NCBI GenBank assembly: GCA_014084085.1
Contig: NPFB01000180.1
Span: 18,850 to 82,849 of the forward strand
Reading direction: 5' to 3'
Source: Hondaea fermentalgiana
Taxonomy: Eukaryota; Sar; Bigyra; Thraustochytrida; Thraustochytriidae
Length of the DNA: 64,000 nucleotides
The notes beneath the pieces are model-generated. The model ran no database searches. It was not told the DNA's origin and saw only the letters and a program-made list of their open reading frames with translations. Shown here piece by piece: positions 1 to 9,704 of the stretch (position 1 is its first letter; the number at the start of each line of letters is the position of its first letter). Made by a program: the position numbers and the translations under genes.

Positions 1-50
1 GCTCGCTCCTGCTTTTGTGGTGGTGGGCAATCGGCGGCATGCCGATGGAT

Positions 51-85
51 GGCATGGCATGGCATGGCATGGCATGGCATGGCAT
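51..85. repeat. (GGCAT)7 microsatellite
   Basis: Seven perfect GGCAT units lie near the left end of the window, inside about 0.95 kb that has no convincing gene. Short frames run through the array on the plus strand but encode only MAWHG-type repeats, so I do not call them genes. Confidence 0.95.
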
Positions 86-644
86 GCGGGAGGACCGTCG
101 TGCCGACGGGGGTGGTGGAGATACAGATGTCCTTCGCGCAGCAGAAACGAGCAGCAGCTTAGAGGTCTGTGGAGGTGTTGGACGTGGAGATTTTGGAAAC
201 TCTTTGTCATAACTTGATGTTGATGTTGTGGAAGAGGAGAAGAAAAGATTAGGCGAGTTTGCCGCAGCGGCCCGCGACGCGGAGAGCAAGACGACACGAG
301 CCAACGTCGTGGCGATAAGACGGAGACTTGGGAAAGCGCGGAGAATGTGACGGGAAGGAGACGATTTTCAGTCGATCGAAAACACCGCCAAAAGCCTCGC
401 CTGCTCTTTCGAAGTCCGTCTATGCTTCGGAACTCAGCACAGCGGGACTGATGTTGAGTTTGCGTGGCAGGAATTTAGAGGCAAGGTTAGACCAGCCTGG
501 GCCTTCCTTGCAAATGGACCTACATCATCCCGACATTTCGTAGTGTCATACGTCAAGAGCCATCACCCAGTCATACTTCCGGCTGGAGAAAGTCCTCTTC
601 TTCACGCGAGCAGCACCTCGCCTCGCCAAGTAGACCACGCTACG

Positions 645-700
645 TAAGCCAGGCCAAGTAAGCCAGGCCAAGTAAGCCAGGCCAAGCAAGCCAGGCCACG
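645..700. repeat. 14-bp tandem repeat, 4 copies
   Basis: Three identical 14-base units (TAAGCCAGGCCAAG) and one degenerate unit stand 260-315 bases upstream of the carotenoid oxygenase start. They sit in its presumed promoter or 5' leader. No function is known to me. Confidence 0.9.
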
Positions 701-959
701 TATACGTCAAGACAATCGACCAGCAAAAGCACGACGTGGACCCTGGTCTAGGAGCTCGTGTCTCTTGGCGGGCGGGACCCAGGTCTGCTCTGCAAAAACC
801 GCACGAACATGCATGCGAGTGCAAACACGAAATACCGCCGCGGGCAACGCGAGCGCCGCAGGAGCAGCCGCCCCGGACCCTCGGGAAAGAGCAGCAGAGC
901 AGCAGCACGGCAGCAAACGTCGCAGCAGGAAAGAGGAAAAAAGAACAAACTTGCCCACG

Positions 960-2558
960 ATGGAGAGCAGCCAAAGTCGGCGCCCCGGCTACAGGGACGT
1001 CGAGGAGGAACACACCAAGACGCCGTGCAAGAAGGCCCCGGATAGCGGACCTGTGCCCGCGTGGATCTCGGGATCCGTGTACCGGCAGAGCGGCGGCGCT
1101 TTTCTGGACGACGCGCCGACGGCCTTCTTGGATGGCCTCGCGCACATCTCGGCGTACCACTTTGATAATGGCGCAGTGACGTACTCGAACAAGTTCATGC
1201 GCACCGCCATGTACGACACATTCGTCAAGACGGGTCGTCGGACGTGGGGGGGGACAGCCACGGCGCCCTCGACCGGTCCCAGCATGATTGAGCAGACCTG
1301 GCAAAAAATCAAGGCACTCTTCGGATCTTCGAGCGGTCCCGTGTACAGCAGCTTCAACCCGAATGTCAACACTGTCCTCCTCTCGGACGGCACAGGCGCC
1401 GGCGGCTTGCGTCTGGCTGCAAGTACAGAGAACGACGGCACAGCATGCGAATTCGATCCGGTCACGCTGGATACCTTGGGCGCCGCCCCGCGATTGGCCA
1501 AGACCAAGGATACGGTCATTACCACCGCCGCACACTACTTTGTCGATCCAGAAACCCACGGCGGTTTTCACGTGAGTCTTGATCTGGACTGGCACATGAG
1601 CGGCGTCAAGCCCAAGTTCACCTTTAGCTACGTGCTTTGGCATGGAGCCTCGCCCCCCTACCGTGAGGTCGGGCGTCATGAGCTCACCACCTTTCGCTGG
1701 GGCGAAGCCGACCGTTGCTCTGTCAAGGAGCGAGCCGCGTACATGCACAGTATGGCTCAGACCGAAAATTATGTAGTGCTGTTTCTCTCATCCAAGAGAG
1801 TATGCTATGAGCAGCTCCTCAAGCGAGACTTTTCGCGTGGCTTTTTTGGCCTTTTCCAGAGCGTCGAAACCCCTTTGGAATTCATGGTCTTTCGCATCAA
1901 AGACAAGCGGAGTCTCGCCCTCGAGTATGTTGATACCATTGCCTGCCCGGCGCCCGATTGCTACATGGTCTGGCACCTCGCCAACTGCTTTGAGGACGAC
2001 GAAGGATGCATCGTAATTGACGCGGCTGCAAGTAAAAACGCAAAGCACGATGCTTCCGATGCTTTGGTGATGAAGGAGCCACACACGGTCATGAATTTTC
2101 GCATCAACCTTGTTGCGCGGACGGCACATGTGCGTGAACTGTGCTCAGGATCTCCACAGCAGTACGAGTTCCCGAACATCAACCCGCGCTTTCATATGAA
2201 GCCGAACCGCCACATCTTTGCGCTCGAGTTCCCTCTTGTACCGGGTGCTGGCATTGTGCACATCAAGCGCGATGCCCCCCCGCATGAAGCTCCGCGTCGT
2301 CTCGAAGGCTTTAAAAGTACGGAAATCGCAGGTGAACCCGTCTTTGTCCCTCGGCCTGGGTCTACAGACGAGCTTGACGGCGTTGTGCTCGTCGAGGTAC
2401 TTGACGTCGAGAAGAATTCCAGCCGATTGCTCATCTGCGTCGCAACCGAGGAAAACTTTCGCGTCGAGGCGAGCATCGAGGCCCCGATCCCAGGAAATAT
2501 CGGTCTGCATTCAACCTGGGTCGATCATGCTTCCACGCAACTTGCTGCAAAATTTTGA
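960..2558 (+). CDS. Carotenoid cleavage oxygenase (BCO/RPE65 family)
   Basis: 532 aa. This is a non-haem iron oxygenase of the family that cleaves carotenoids or apocarotenoids at a double bond. The four iron-binding histidines of the seven-bladed propeller can be placed: H192 (TAAHYFVDPETHG), H263 (YMHSMAQTENY, matching the family HxxxxTxxY motif), H339 (WHLANCFED) and H517 (GLHSTW) near the C-terminus. The EFPNINPRF segment is also typical. The open frame continues upstream to base 765, but that part is low-complexity Ala/Arg/Ser. I therefore chose the ATG at 960, directly before the first conserved region, which gives the usual family length. No signal peptide is obvious. Substrate and cleavage position (beta-carotene 15,15' or eccentric) cannot be read from sequence. 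It converges on the TMTC-like gene with 215 bases between stops. Confidence 0.9.
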   Translation: MESSQSRRPGYRDVEEEHTKTPCKKAPDSGPVPAWISGSVYRQSGGAFLDDAPTAFLDGLAHISAYHFDNGAVTYSNKFMRTAMYDTFVKTGRRTWGGTATAPSTGPSMIEQTWQKIKALFGSSSGPVYSSFNPNVNTVLLSDGTGAGGLRLAASTENDGTACEFDPVTLDTLGAAPRLAKTKDTVITTAAHYFVDPETHGGFHVSLDLDWHMSGVKPKFTFSYVLWHGASPPYREVGRHELTTFRWGEADRCSVKERAAYMHSMAQTENYVVLFLSSKRVCYEQLLKRDFSRGFFGLFQSVETPLEFMVFRIKDKRSLALEYVDTIACPAPDCYMVWHLANCFEDDEGCIVIDAAASKNAKHDASDALVMKEPHTVMNFRINLVARTAHVRELCSGSPQQYEFPNINPRFHMKPNRHIFALEFPLVPGAGIVHIKRDAPPHEAPRRLEGFKSTEIAGEPVFVPRPGSTDELDGVVLVEVLDVEKNSSRLLICVATEENFRVEASIEAPIPGNIGLHSTWVDHASTQLAAKF

Positions 2559-2630
2559 GACTCTTGCTCTTCTCCGCCACCCTTCTACTACAAGGTATAC
2601 TCAGCATCAGCGTAGCATGCGGTTTTCCAA

Positions 2631-2636
2631 AATAAA
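2631..2636 (+). terminator. Candidate poly(A) signal AATAAA
   Basis: A canonical AATAAA lies 73 bases past the carotenoid oxygenase stop, a suitable place for 3' end formation in the 215-base gap between this gene and the convergent TMTC-like gene. Confidence 0.5.
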
Positions 2637-2773
2637 AGATGAAGCTAAGAGCGAAAAACATTGGCAAGAATCGGTTTGTCTACCGCTGTTAAGTTCATAG
2701 CCTAGGCGAGATTACGCAATGAGTTGAGCTGACCAACTTCTTGAAAAACTGTGTATCATATTGAGTTGACGTT

Positions 2774-4678
2774 TCAAACAACCTGAGGCGCCGATTTCTT
2801 GAGCAGATCCTTGACTTGAGCCTGAAGCTCGACCTGCTGCTGCTGGCGCGCATTCTGCATCTTTATGAGCTCGACGCGGCGCAGCAAGTTGCTCCCTTGC
2901 TCGAGAGCAAAGGCATTGGTGGGATCGGCTACAGCGGCAGAGTACAGAACCTTGCCGGCTGCAGGAATGTCCTGCAAAACCATGCAAACGCCATAGGCTG
3001 TGAGCATGTTGCTTAGATTGCGGCGTTCTTGGGCAAGGTCATCGGGATGGTCCTTAATAGCCTCTTCAAGTTCCTTGTTTGCCTTTCCCACAGAAGCATC
3101 GAGGATGTCCGTGACAAACGTGCAGTTGCCCAAGTCAGCGGCCACGGACGAATACAACGTAATAACATCGGGAGGGGAGTTCATGCCAATCAGAGGGCGC
3201 AGCAAAATCTCTGCGGCATGCAGAGAACCAACTTGATTCATCTGCCGCGCAGCATTGATGCGAGCCGGGGTGCTTCCAGGGTTGTTGGACAGTGAAAGCT
3301 CCCATACACGCAATGGCGAGGACCACAGCGTGTTGCGCCAGTACATGGCAGCAACCCAGGCACAACACCAGACAGCGACTATGCTTCGAAGCACACGGGA
3401 CGCATACTTGCCCAGGCGCGCATCAAGGAGCGCGAGACGCTCGAAGATCACTCCAAAAAGAATACAAACCCCGACGGATGGAAGGTAGAGAAATCGATCA
3501 GCCTTGGTATGCTCTGCCGGGAAAAAAATGTTGGAGCTCATGAGAAAAGGGGGGATCGTGAGGGAACCGAAACCGATGAGCCAAGCGTGGCGGGAACGTG
3601 GGCTGAGCTTTAGCGCCCCAATGGAAAGAAGCGTCAAGGCTGCCCAAAAGACCCCAATGAACATGCAACGCGGGTCTCCAAGGCTCCGTACAAGCACAAT
3701 GCTTTCGCCAGACCAGTCTGCAGAATAGCTCTTGTAGTCCGGGTAGACCAAGTCCTGAAGGTAGAGACAGTAGATCCATGAGGTCGAGAGGGCGAGCGTC
3801 ATCGGATCATCGCGCGCCGTGCCCACGATGTTGTCTTCCGGAGACACTGGAGCCCCCACAAGATCGAGTCCGAGGTAGCTCGTGCGCAGGTAAAATACCA
3901 CACTCGTCCAGACGGCGATGAATGATAGGTTTCGCATGGTCTGCGGCATACGTGCGCCCAGAACGTGGCGCGGTTTGAATGTGAGCGCAAGCTCATAGAT
4001 TGTCAAGGCGAGACTCAACATGATCCCCGATTCTTTGGAAAAAATCGATAGGGCCATCATGGTGCCTGCGCCCAGGTGACCGATGACGGCCTTTAAGAGG
4101 CTTGCCTCTGCCGTCCAGCGCGCGTACCAAAGCATGCCGCAGAGATAGAAAAACGACATGAGAAGCTCGTCGCGTCCCGCTGCGTTCGCTACGGCTTCGA
4201 CGTGAATGGGATGGAGTGCAAACATGATGGTGGCCGCAAAGGTCGCGTGGAAGCGATCGTGGCCGAAGACGAGCGCACCGAGCGCGAGACCAACGAGGAA
4301 CGTGATGGAGGTGTGCAGCACGAGGTTTGTCAAATGGTACAGGTAGGTGTCCATCTCGTCGCTAAAGATTGCGTTCGCCCGGAAAGAGAGCGTCGTGAGC
4401 GGGCGAAACTCTTGGCGACTGTGCGGAGCACCGAGCGGGTCGCCGCGTGCGTCGCGCGTAAGGATCGAGGTTTTCCAGTCGAGGCCGCCCTGCACCACCT
4501 GGTTGTTGAGAATGTACGCTGCGTCGCGCACAGCAAAGTCACCGTGCAGGACGCCGTAGTCATCCATGGCGCAATACGCAATCAGCGCGGCGAGCGCTGC
4601 CGCTGTGAACGTCCAGCGCGGGCCGTCGCCATCGTCCTTGTCCAGTGGCCTACCACGCGCCTGCATCGGGCTCGTCAT
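2774..4678 (-). CDS. TMTC-type O-mannosyltransferase (TMTC1-4 like)
   Basis: 634 aa multi-pass membrane protein. TMTC proteins are GT-C glycosyltransferases of the ER that transfer mannose from dolichol-P-mannose to cadherin-like proteins and carry C-terminal TPRs. Seen here: the acidic loop after the first helix (AMDDYGVLHGDF), the REFRPLTTLSFRAN segment, the strongly conserved HPIHVEAVANAAGRDELL loop, and about ten hydrophobic helices. A C-terminal region of roughly 170 aa has TPR-like helices (for example NPGSTPARINAARQ and AAGKVLYSAAVADPTNAFAL) and ends in a Gln-rich helix. The TPR array is shorter than in animal TMTCs. The ATG at 4678 (MTSPMQARG) is the first in-frame ATG; the frame beyond it opens at a GTG. 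It is divergent from IFT122 across about 945 bases. Confidence 0.85.
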   Translation of the reverse strand: MTSPMQARGRPLDKDDGDGPRWTFTAAALAALIAYCAMDDYGVLHGDFAVRDAAYILNNQVVQGGLDWKTSILTRDARGDPLGAPHSRQEFRPLTTLSFRANAIFSDEMDTYLYHLTNLVLHTSITFLVGLALGALVFGHDRFHATFAATIMFALHPIHVEAVANAAGRDELLMSFFYLCGMLWYARWTAEASLLKAVIGHLGAGTMMALSIFSKESGIMLSLALTIYELALTFKPRHVLGARMPQTMRNLSFIAVWTSVVFYLRTSYLGLDLVGAPVSPEDNIVGTARDDPMTLALSTSWIYCLYLQDLVYPDYKSYSADWSGESIVLVRSLGDPRCMFIGVFWAALTLLSIGALKLSPRSRHAWLIGFGSLTIPPFLMSSNIFFPAEHTKADRFLYLPSVGVCILFGVIFERLALLDARLGKYASRVLRSIVAVWCCAWVAAMYWRNTLWSSPLRVWELSLSNNPGSTPARINAARQMNQVGSLHAAEILLRPLIGMNSPPDVITLYSSVAADLGNCTFVTDILDASVGKANKELEEAIKDHPDDLAQERRNLSNMLTAYGVCMVLQDIPAAGKVLYSAAVADPTNAFALEQGSNLLRRVELIKMQNARQQQQVELQAQVKDLLKKSAPQVV

Positions 4679-5623
4679 TGTCCGTCTGTCAAAGCGAAGG
4701 CGTGTCGCGCCTGTTTCATTAAAGTCTGGCTGCTTTTGCTTGCTTGCTTGCACCTATCTGCAACTTGAAGTGTCCAGCGTGGCTCAGCATGTGCATGGAA
4801 CAACTTCTCTTTCTTTTTCTTTTTTCTTTTCTTTTTTTTCGTTTTTCTTTCTTTCAATTTTTTTTTTTGCATCGCAATTTTTAATGTGTGTCGGATCAAG
4901 ACGAGCTCCTGAAGAGAAGAAGCCCCAGATCACTAGGGTGCATAAAGAGTTTCCCGAATTTGGCACAAGAATATCAGACTTTTAGCAAATTCGAAGAGAA
5001 ATTCTTGACCTCGAGACGAACCGAGTGCCAAAAGGAAGAATGGGAGATTGATTGCATGCAAGAAATGGTATTTGCCCAAGTGATTGATTGTGCAGTCGAT
5101 GATGCTGACTCGAATCTGTTCCCTATGGTATTTGCCCGAGTCATCGATTGTGAAGTCGATGTTGCTGACTCGAATCTGCTCCTTGTGCTCTTCCGAATGG
5201 GAATGCTGGCTTGTCTATCGATCGTACATCATAAGTATTCCCACCCCGCTTTTATACTTCCATTTTTGTTCTTTGCCAAGGTTTCTGGTGCGGACTCCTT
5301 TCTACCTCTTCCACTGGTAAGTGTTTTCTCTCGATGCTGCCGACCTACCGCTCGTGTCGCTTATTCTGCGTCAATGGAAATGGGATACCATTGTTACTAT
5401 TACACAGTAGCCCGGCCCCCAAGAGAGGACCGTTGGGCCTCTTTGATAGACCACTAAAAATGCAAGACATCGAGGCGCTCTCGTGAAGAGCACAAACAAC
5501 CTCTCGTCCGTCAGACGAGCAAGCGACTGTCCGCTGGGACGAGTCTCGGGGCAGAAAAGAGTGGAAGCGAGAGTTCGCGCGAGCGAGCAAGCGAGCGCTC
5601 TGCCGGGACGGGCCACGCGCAAG
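4679..5623. other. Divergent intergenic region TMTC/IFT122
   Basis: 945 bases, clearly AT-richer than the flanking genes. It holds a pyrimidine tract (about 4804-4869, almost all T/C) and an exact-period 60-base duplication (listed separately). A plus-strand frame of 189 codons (4888-5457) crosses it but matches no family I recognise. Its ATG at 4888 is in ordinary context, so it may be a small lineage-specific gene or chance. Confidence 0.6.
5065..5184 (+). repeat. 60-bp tandem duplication, 2 copies
   Basis: Two adjacent units, starting at 5065 and 5125, have a period of exactly 60 bases and differ at about eight positions. In the 189-codon plus frame they read as two 20-residue units, MVFAQVIDCAVDDADSNLFP and MVFARVIDCEVDVADSNLLL. 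Most differences would be non-synonymous, which argues weakly against constraint on a protein. Confidence 0.9.
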
Positions 5624-8600
5624 ATGCGGGCCACTTGCACGTGGAGCGACAGCGTGCCCGAGCGCGACAACCAAAAGAGCACCGTGTGGGACCTCGCCTT
5701 TAGCCCTGACGGAAACAGGCTCGTGGCTGCCGCCGGGAGCCGCGTGCTCGTGTACGAGTCCGCAACGGGTGACCTGGCGCACTCGCTCAAGTCGCACAAG
5801 GACACCGTGTACACCGTGGACTATTCTGCAGACGGAGAGCTCTTTGCCTCGGGTGGTGCCGACAATACAGTCATCATTTGGACCAAGAATGCCGAAGGTG
5901 TCCTCAAGTTCTCGCACACGGACAGCATTCAGAAAGTCAAATTCAATCCGGTGACCAAGCAGCTCGCAAGCTGCACGGCCAACGACTTTGGACTCTGCGT
6001 GCCAGAAGAGAAATCTGTTACGCGGACGCGTGTGGGCGCGCGCATTCTCTGTTGCGACTGGACCCACGATGGTCAGCATCTCGCACTCGGCCTGTACAGC
6101 GGCCAGGTGAGCATCCGCGACCAAACGGGACAGGAAAAGGTCTGCATCGAACGCAACGCTCCCGTCTGGACGCTCGCGTGGCACCCTGCACGCAGCGACC
6201 AGGTACCCGTTCTCGCGGTGGGATGCTGGGATTCAACGCTTTCCTTCTACCAGGTGAGCGGCATTCAGCTCGGTAAAGATCGCAAGCTGGATTTTGACCC
6301 CTGCACCGTCTCATACTTTGACAATGGAAACTACTTGCTCGTAGGAGGATCTGATCGTCGTGTCACGCTGTACTCGCGCGACGGCATCCGTCTTACGGAA
6401 ATCGCCGAGACAGACGACTGGTGCTGGGTCAGCAAAGGCCAGCCTGGGACGGCTGCAGTGGCTGCCGGCAGCAACAGCGGCGCCATCAGCCTGTTCAAGC
6501 TGAGCTTTGCCCCCGTAAATGGACTCTACCAGGATCGCTTTGCGTACACGGAAAACATGACGGATGTGGTTGTTCAGCATCTTAGCTCTGAGCAAAAGGT
6601 GCGCATCAAGTCGCGCGACTACGTGAAAAAGGTGGCGCTGTACAGAAACCGTCTGGCCATTCAGCAGCCGGACAAGATTGTCATTTACGAGCTTTCCAAC
6701 GAAAGCGATCCGTTTGACTTGCGTTACCGTGTTCGCGACAAGATTTACCAAAAGCTCGAGTGCAACCTCTTGGTCGTGACTTCGCTGCATGTCATTCTGT
6801 GCCACGACAAAAAGTTGCAAATGTTTGATTTCAGTGGACGCAAGGAGAAGGAGTGGAGTATGGAGAGCATGATCCGCTACATGAAGGTGGTCGGGGGCCC
6901 TGCGGGCAAGGAGGGTCTGCTCGTAGGTCTCAAGAACGGCGTGGTGTTGCGTCTCTTTGTCGACAACCCATTTCCCATTCAGCTCATCAAGCACAGGGAG
7001 ACGATCCGCTGCCTAGACCTGAGCCAGTCGCGGACAAAGCTTGCCGTCGTGGACAGCAAAGGGGACTGTGTCGTGTACGATCTCGAATCGCAGGAAGAGG
7101 TCTTTGCCGACAAAAATGCTTGGAGCGTGGCCTGGAACAGCGAGTTTGAAGACATGCTGTGCTACTCGGGCGACGGCACGCTGAGCATCAAGACTGGCGC
7201 TTTCCCTGTGCACCGTCAGGCAATGGAAGGCATTGTGGTGGGCTTTAAGGGCTCCAAGATCTTTTCGCTCCAGGCAGAGGAAATGGAGACGGTAGATGTC
7301 CCGCAGTCTGCCTCTTTGTACCGCTACCTCGACGCCAAGGACTACACGATGGCCTACAAGGTGGCATGCCTTGGCGTGACGGAATCGGACTGGCGTTTTC
7401 TCGGTCTCACAGCTTTGCAAGGCCTTGAACTTGAAATCGCACGCAAGGCCTTTATCCGTGTTCGCGACCTCAAGTACATTGAGCTAATCAACTCGATCGA
7501 ACAGGAGCGACGGCAGCGTAACCGCGCATGTGACGCGGAGGGCCAGGATGAGAACGAGAAGCGGGCACGGCAAAAGCAGCAAGGCTTGCATCTAGCCATG
7601 GTCATGGCATACCAGGGTCGATTCCAGGAGGCGGCAAAGCTGTACACCAAGTTTGGTCATGCCGATCGCGCCGTTGACATGTTTTCTGATTTGAGACAAT
7701 GGGAGGAAGCCAAAACCTTTGCAGCAGGGTCCGCCAGTGTTGATGTGCAAGAACTTATTCAACGCCAGGGCGAATGGGCCCAAGAGACGGGCGACGTCAA
7801 GCTCGCTGCGGAAATGTACTGCGCTGCTGGCCAGTACGACAAAGCGGTGCGTCTGGTCGGCGAGGCAGGCATGCTCGACGAGCTCATCGAAGTGGCTCGC
7901 GTCATGGACGCTAAGGAGCTTGTTGCGCTGCGCAAATGCGCCGACTACTTTCGTCACTTTGGCCATCACCAGTATGCCAAAGAGGTGTACTTGAAGATGA
8001 ATGATGTGCAGAGCCTCATGAAGTTGCACGTGACACTTAACAAGTGGGAAGACGCTTTTCTGTTGTCTGCGCAGCACGGTAACAAGTATGCGGAAGATGT
8101 CTATCTTCCGTACGCCCAGTGGCTTGCTGAGCACGACCGCTTCGACGAGGCGCAAGTGGCCTTTAAAAAGGCCGACCGCCCCGAAAAGTCCATGCTCATG
8201 CTCAAGGAGCTTTCGCAATCGGCCATTACCGAGCAGCGCTACGAAGATGCTGCGTACTACTTGTGGCTTCTTTCGGGGGAGCAGCTTTCGCTCGCTGGAG
8301 CCGCGGAAGAGTTTGCAGGCAGAAACGAGGATGATGGGGAAGAGAAACGCCCTGGATCGGGCAAGGGTAAGATCGCCCCGAAAGGACCTGGCGCAAAGCA
8401 TCTGCAGGCTTCGGCGCACTTTCAGTCGTTGGCGCAACAGTACTTTGCGTACGGGATCATTTCACGCTACACTGATGAGCCTTTTTCGTCTTTGGAGCCG
8501 GAGACGGTCTTCAACGCGGGGCGCTTCCTTATGAACGTGATGGGCCCGCAGGCACCATATGGGATTTCGCGCGCTGCCATTCTTTGGGCTGTTGGCAAGG

Positions 8601-9343
8601 AGGGCGAGACATTTGGCGCATACAAGCTCGCTCGCCACGCCTTTGATAAGCTAGGTCACCTTCGCGTGCCAGAGTCTTGGTTGCCACAAATTGACCTGGA
8701 GACGATGCTCATTCAATCGAAGCCGTATTCGGATCGCGAGGAACAGCACTTCATTTGCTATCGGTGCTCAACGACGAATCCGCTGGTGCACGCCAGTGCA
8801 GGGCCGGCCGACTGTTGCGTCCAATGCGCGCATCCTTTTATTCGTTCACTCAAGTCGTTCGACCTGCTGCCACTTGTGGAATTTGCTCCAGAGGCTGGTA
8901 TGAGCGACGAGGAAGCCTTTGCTCTGCTTCGCTCCGAGCCGGTAGGCGCTCAATCTGGTTCCGGTCCCGAAACTAGTGAGGAGGAAAAACGTGTCGACCG
9001 CATCAGCTTTGAGGAAACGACGGCACCGCAACAGGGCGGGACCGACTCGAGTGCATTTTCTGCCTTTCTTTTCGATTGCGACTTTAGCCAGCAAGAGAGC
9101 GCACACTATCGCGCTGTCGAGGTGCCTGCTCAGGTGCTTAAGCAGACGCCTCTGAATGAGATTTTTGTGATTCGCTGGCCTGCAGGTCGGCGTTGGCAGT
9201 TCTTTAAGAACATTATGCCGGATGTGGTGCCTATTCTCAAGTGCCCGCAATGCCACTCCTTTTTCCATGAGGAAGACCTCGAGACCGTTTGCCTTTCAAA
9301 CGGAAACAAATGCCCGCTCTGCAAGTTCCAGCTCACAATTTAA
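5624..9343 (+). CDS. IFT122: Intraflagellar transport protein IFT122 (IFT-A subunit)
   Basis: 1239 aa, almost exactly the length of animal IFT122. It is a subunit of the IFT-A complex, which drives retrograde transport and membrane-protein entry in flagella. The N-terminal half carries WD repeats (TVWDLAFSPDGNRLVAA, HKDTVYTVDYSADGELFASGGADNTVIIW, CCDWTHDGQHLALGL), spanning roughly residues 10-330 plus a second propeller to about 600. TPR-like helices follow (about 610-1000). Two C-terminal Cys clusters come last: C..C around 1043-1072 (ICYRCSTTNPL, CCVQCAHPF) and around 1203-1237 (LKCPQCHSFFHEED, CPLCKFQL). The chosen ATG starts MRATCTWSDSVPERD, which fits the family N-terminus; the frame extends 47 codons upstream without similarity. 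Its presence implies a flagellated stage such as a zoospore. A 36-codon charged Gly/Lys-rich insert lies near residue 910. Confidence 0.97.
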   Translation: MRATCTWSDSVPERDNQKSTVWDLAFSPDGNRLVAAAGSRVLVYESATGDLAHSLKSHKDTVYTVDYSADGELFASGGADNTVIIWTKNAEGVLKFSHTDSIQKVKFNPVTKQLASCTANDFGLCVPEEKSVTRTRVGARILCCDWTHDGQHLALGLYSGQVSIRDQTGQEKVCIERNAPVWTLAWHPARSDQVPVLAVGCWDSTLSFYQVSGIQLGKDRKLDFDPCTVSYFDNGNYLLVGGSDRRVTLYSRDGIRLTEIAETDDWCWVSKGQPGTAAVAAGSNSGAISLFKLSFAPVNGLYQDRFAYTENMTDVVVQHLSSEQKVRIKSRDYVKKVALYRNRLAIQQPDKIVIYELSNESDPFDLRYRVRDKIYQKLECNLLVVTSLHVILCHDKKLQMFDFSGRKEKEWSMESMIRYMKVVGGPAGKEGLLVGLKNGVVLRLFVDNPFPIQLIKHRETIRCLDLSQSRTKLAVVDSKGDCVVYDLESQEEVFADKNAWSVAWNSEFEDMLCYSGDGTLSIKTGAFPVHRQAMEGIVVGFKGSKIFSLQAEEMETVDVPQSASLYRYLDAKDYTMAYKVACLGVTESDWRFLGLTALQGLELEIARKAFIRVRDLKYIELINSIEQERRQRNRACDAEGQDENEKRARQKQQGLHLAMVMAYQGRFQEAAKLYTKFGHADRAVDMFSDLRQWEEAKTFAAGSASVDVQELIQRQGEWAQETGDVKLAAEMYCAAGQYDKAVRLVGEAGMLDELIEVARVMDAKELVALRKCADYFRHFGHHQYAKEVYLKMNDVQSLMKLHVTLNKWEDAFLLSAQHGNKYAEDVYLPYAQWLAEHDRFDEAQVAFKKADRPEKSMLMLKELSQSAITEQRYEDAAYYLWLLSGEQLSLAGAAEEFAGRNEDDGEEKRPGSGKGKIAPKGPGAKHLQASAHFQSLAQQYFAYGIISRYTDEPFSSLEPETVFNAGRFLMNVMGPQAPYGISRAAILWAVGKEGETFGAYKLARHAFDKLGHLRVPESWLPQIDLETMLIQSKPYSDREEQHFICYRCSTTNPLVHASAGPADCCVQCAHPFIRSLKSFDLLPLVEFAPEAGMSDEEAFALLRSEPVGAQSGSGPETSEEEKRVDRISFEETTAPQQGGTDSSAFSAFLFDCDFSQQESAHYRAVEVPAQVLKQTPLNEIFVIRWPAGRRWQFFKNIMPDVVPILKCPQCHSFFHEEDLETVCLSNGNKCPLCKFQLTI

Positions 9344-9704
9344 ACCGAATAACTTACTTTGGCACATGATTACGAGATTCTTTTGAATCTTTGCTCTCGC
9401 TTGTCAGAATCTCATGATGTCTCAATGTAAGCGAAGTTGTATGCTTTATGATTTGGACCCAGTGCCCAAATGTATCTTGCAAATGTATCTTGATGTCACA
9501 GTAAGACACTGCATTTGTAATATTCACAGCGAAACTGAATCGTCTCACACGTGTTTCGTTTCGCAGATGGTGAGCGATAAGCAAGAGATACAAAACAATG
9601 AAGGCAGCAAATCACATCAACAATCACAGGAGACAGGTTTTTGTTTTTACGTAAATTATGCCAGGTTTTCTTTTTCTTTTCTTTTTTTTGAAGGGGGGGT
9701 GTTC
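9344..9704. other. Convergent 3' spacer IFT122/FTHFS
   Basis: 361 bases between two stop codons. It is AT-rich and ends in a T-rich tract plus a G7 run (about 9665-9699). I see no gene in it; it should contain both 3' UTRs. Confidence 0.6.

Noticed and set aside
546..1748. 400-codon minus frame overlapping the carotenoid oxygenase
   Set aside because: The Cys/Arg-rich peptide has no family features; the plus strand carries the four iron-binding histidines in order.
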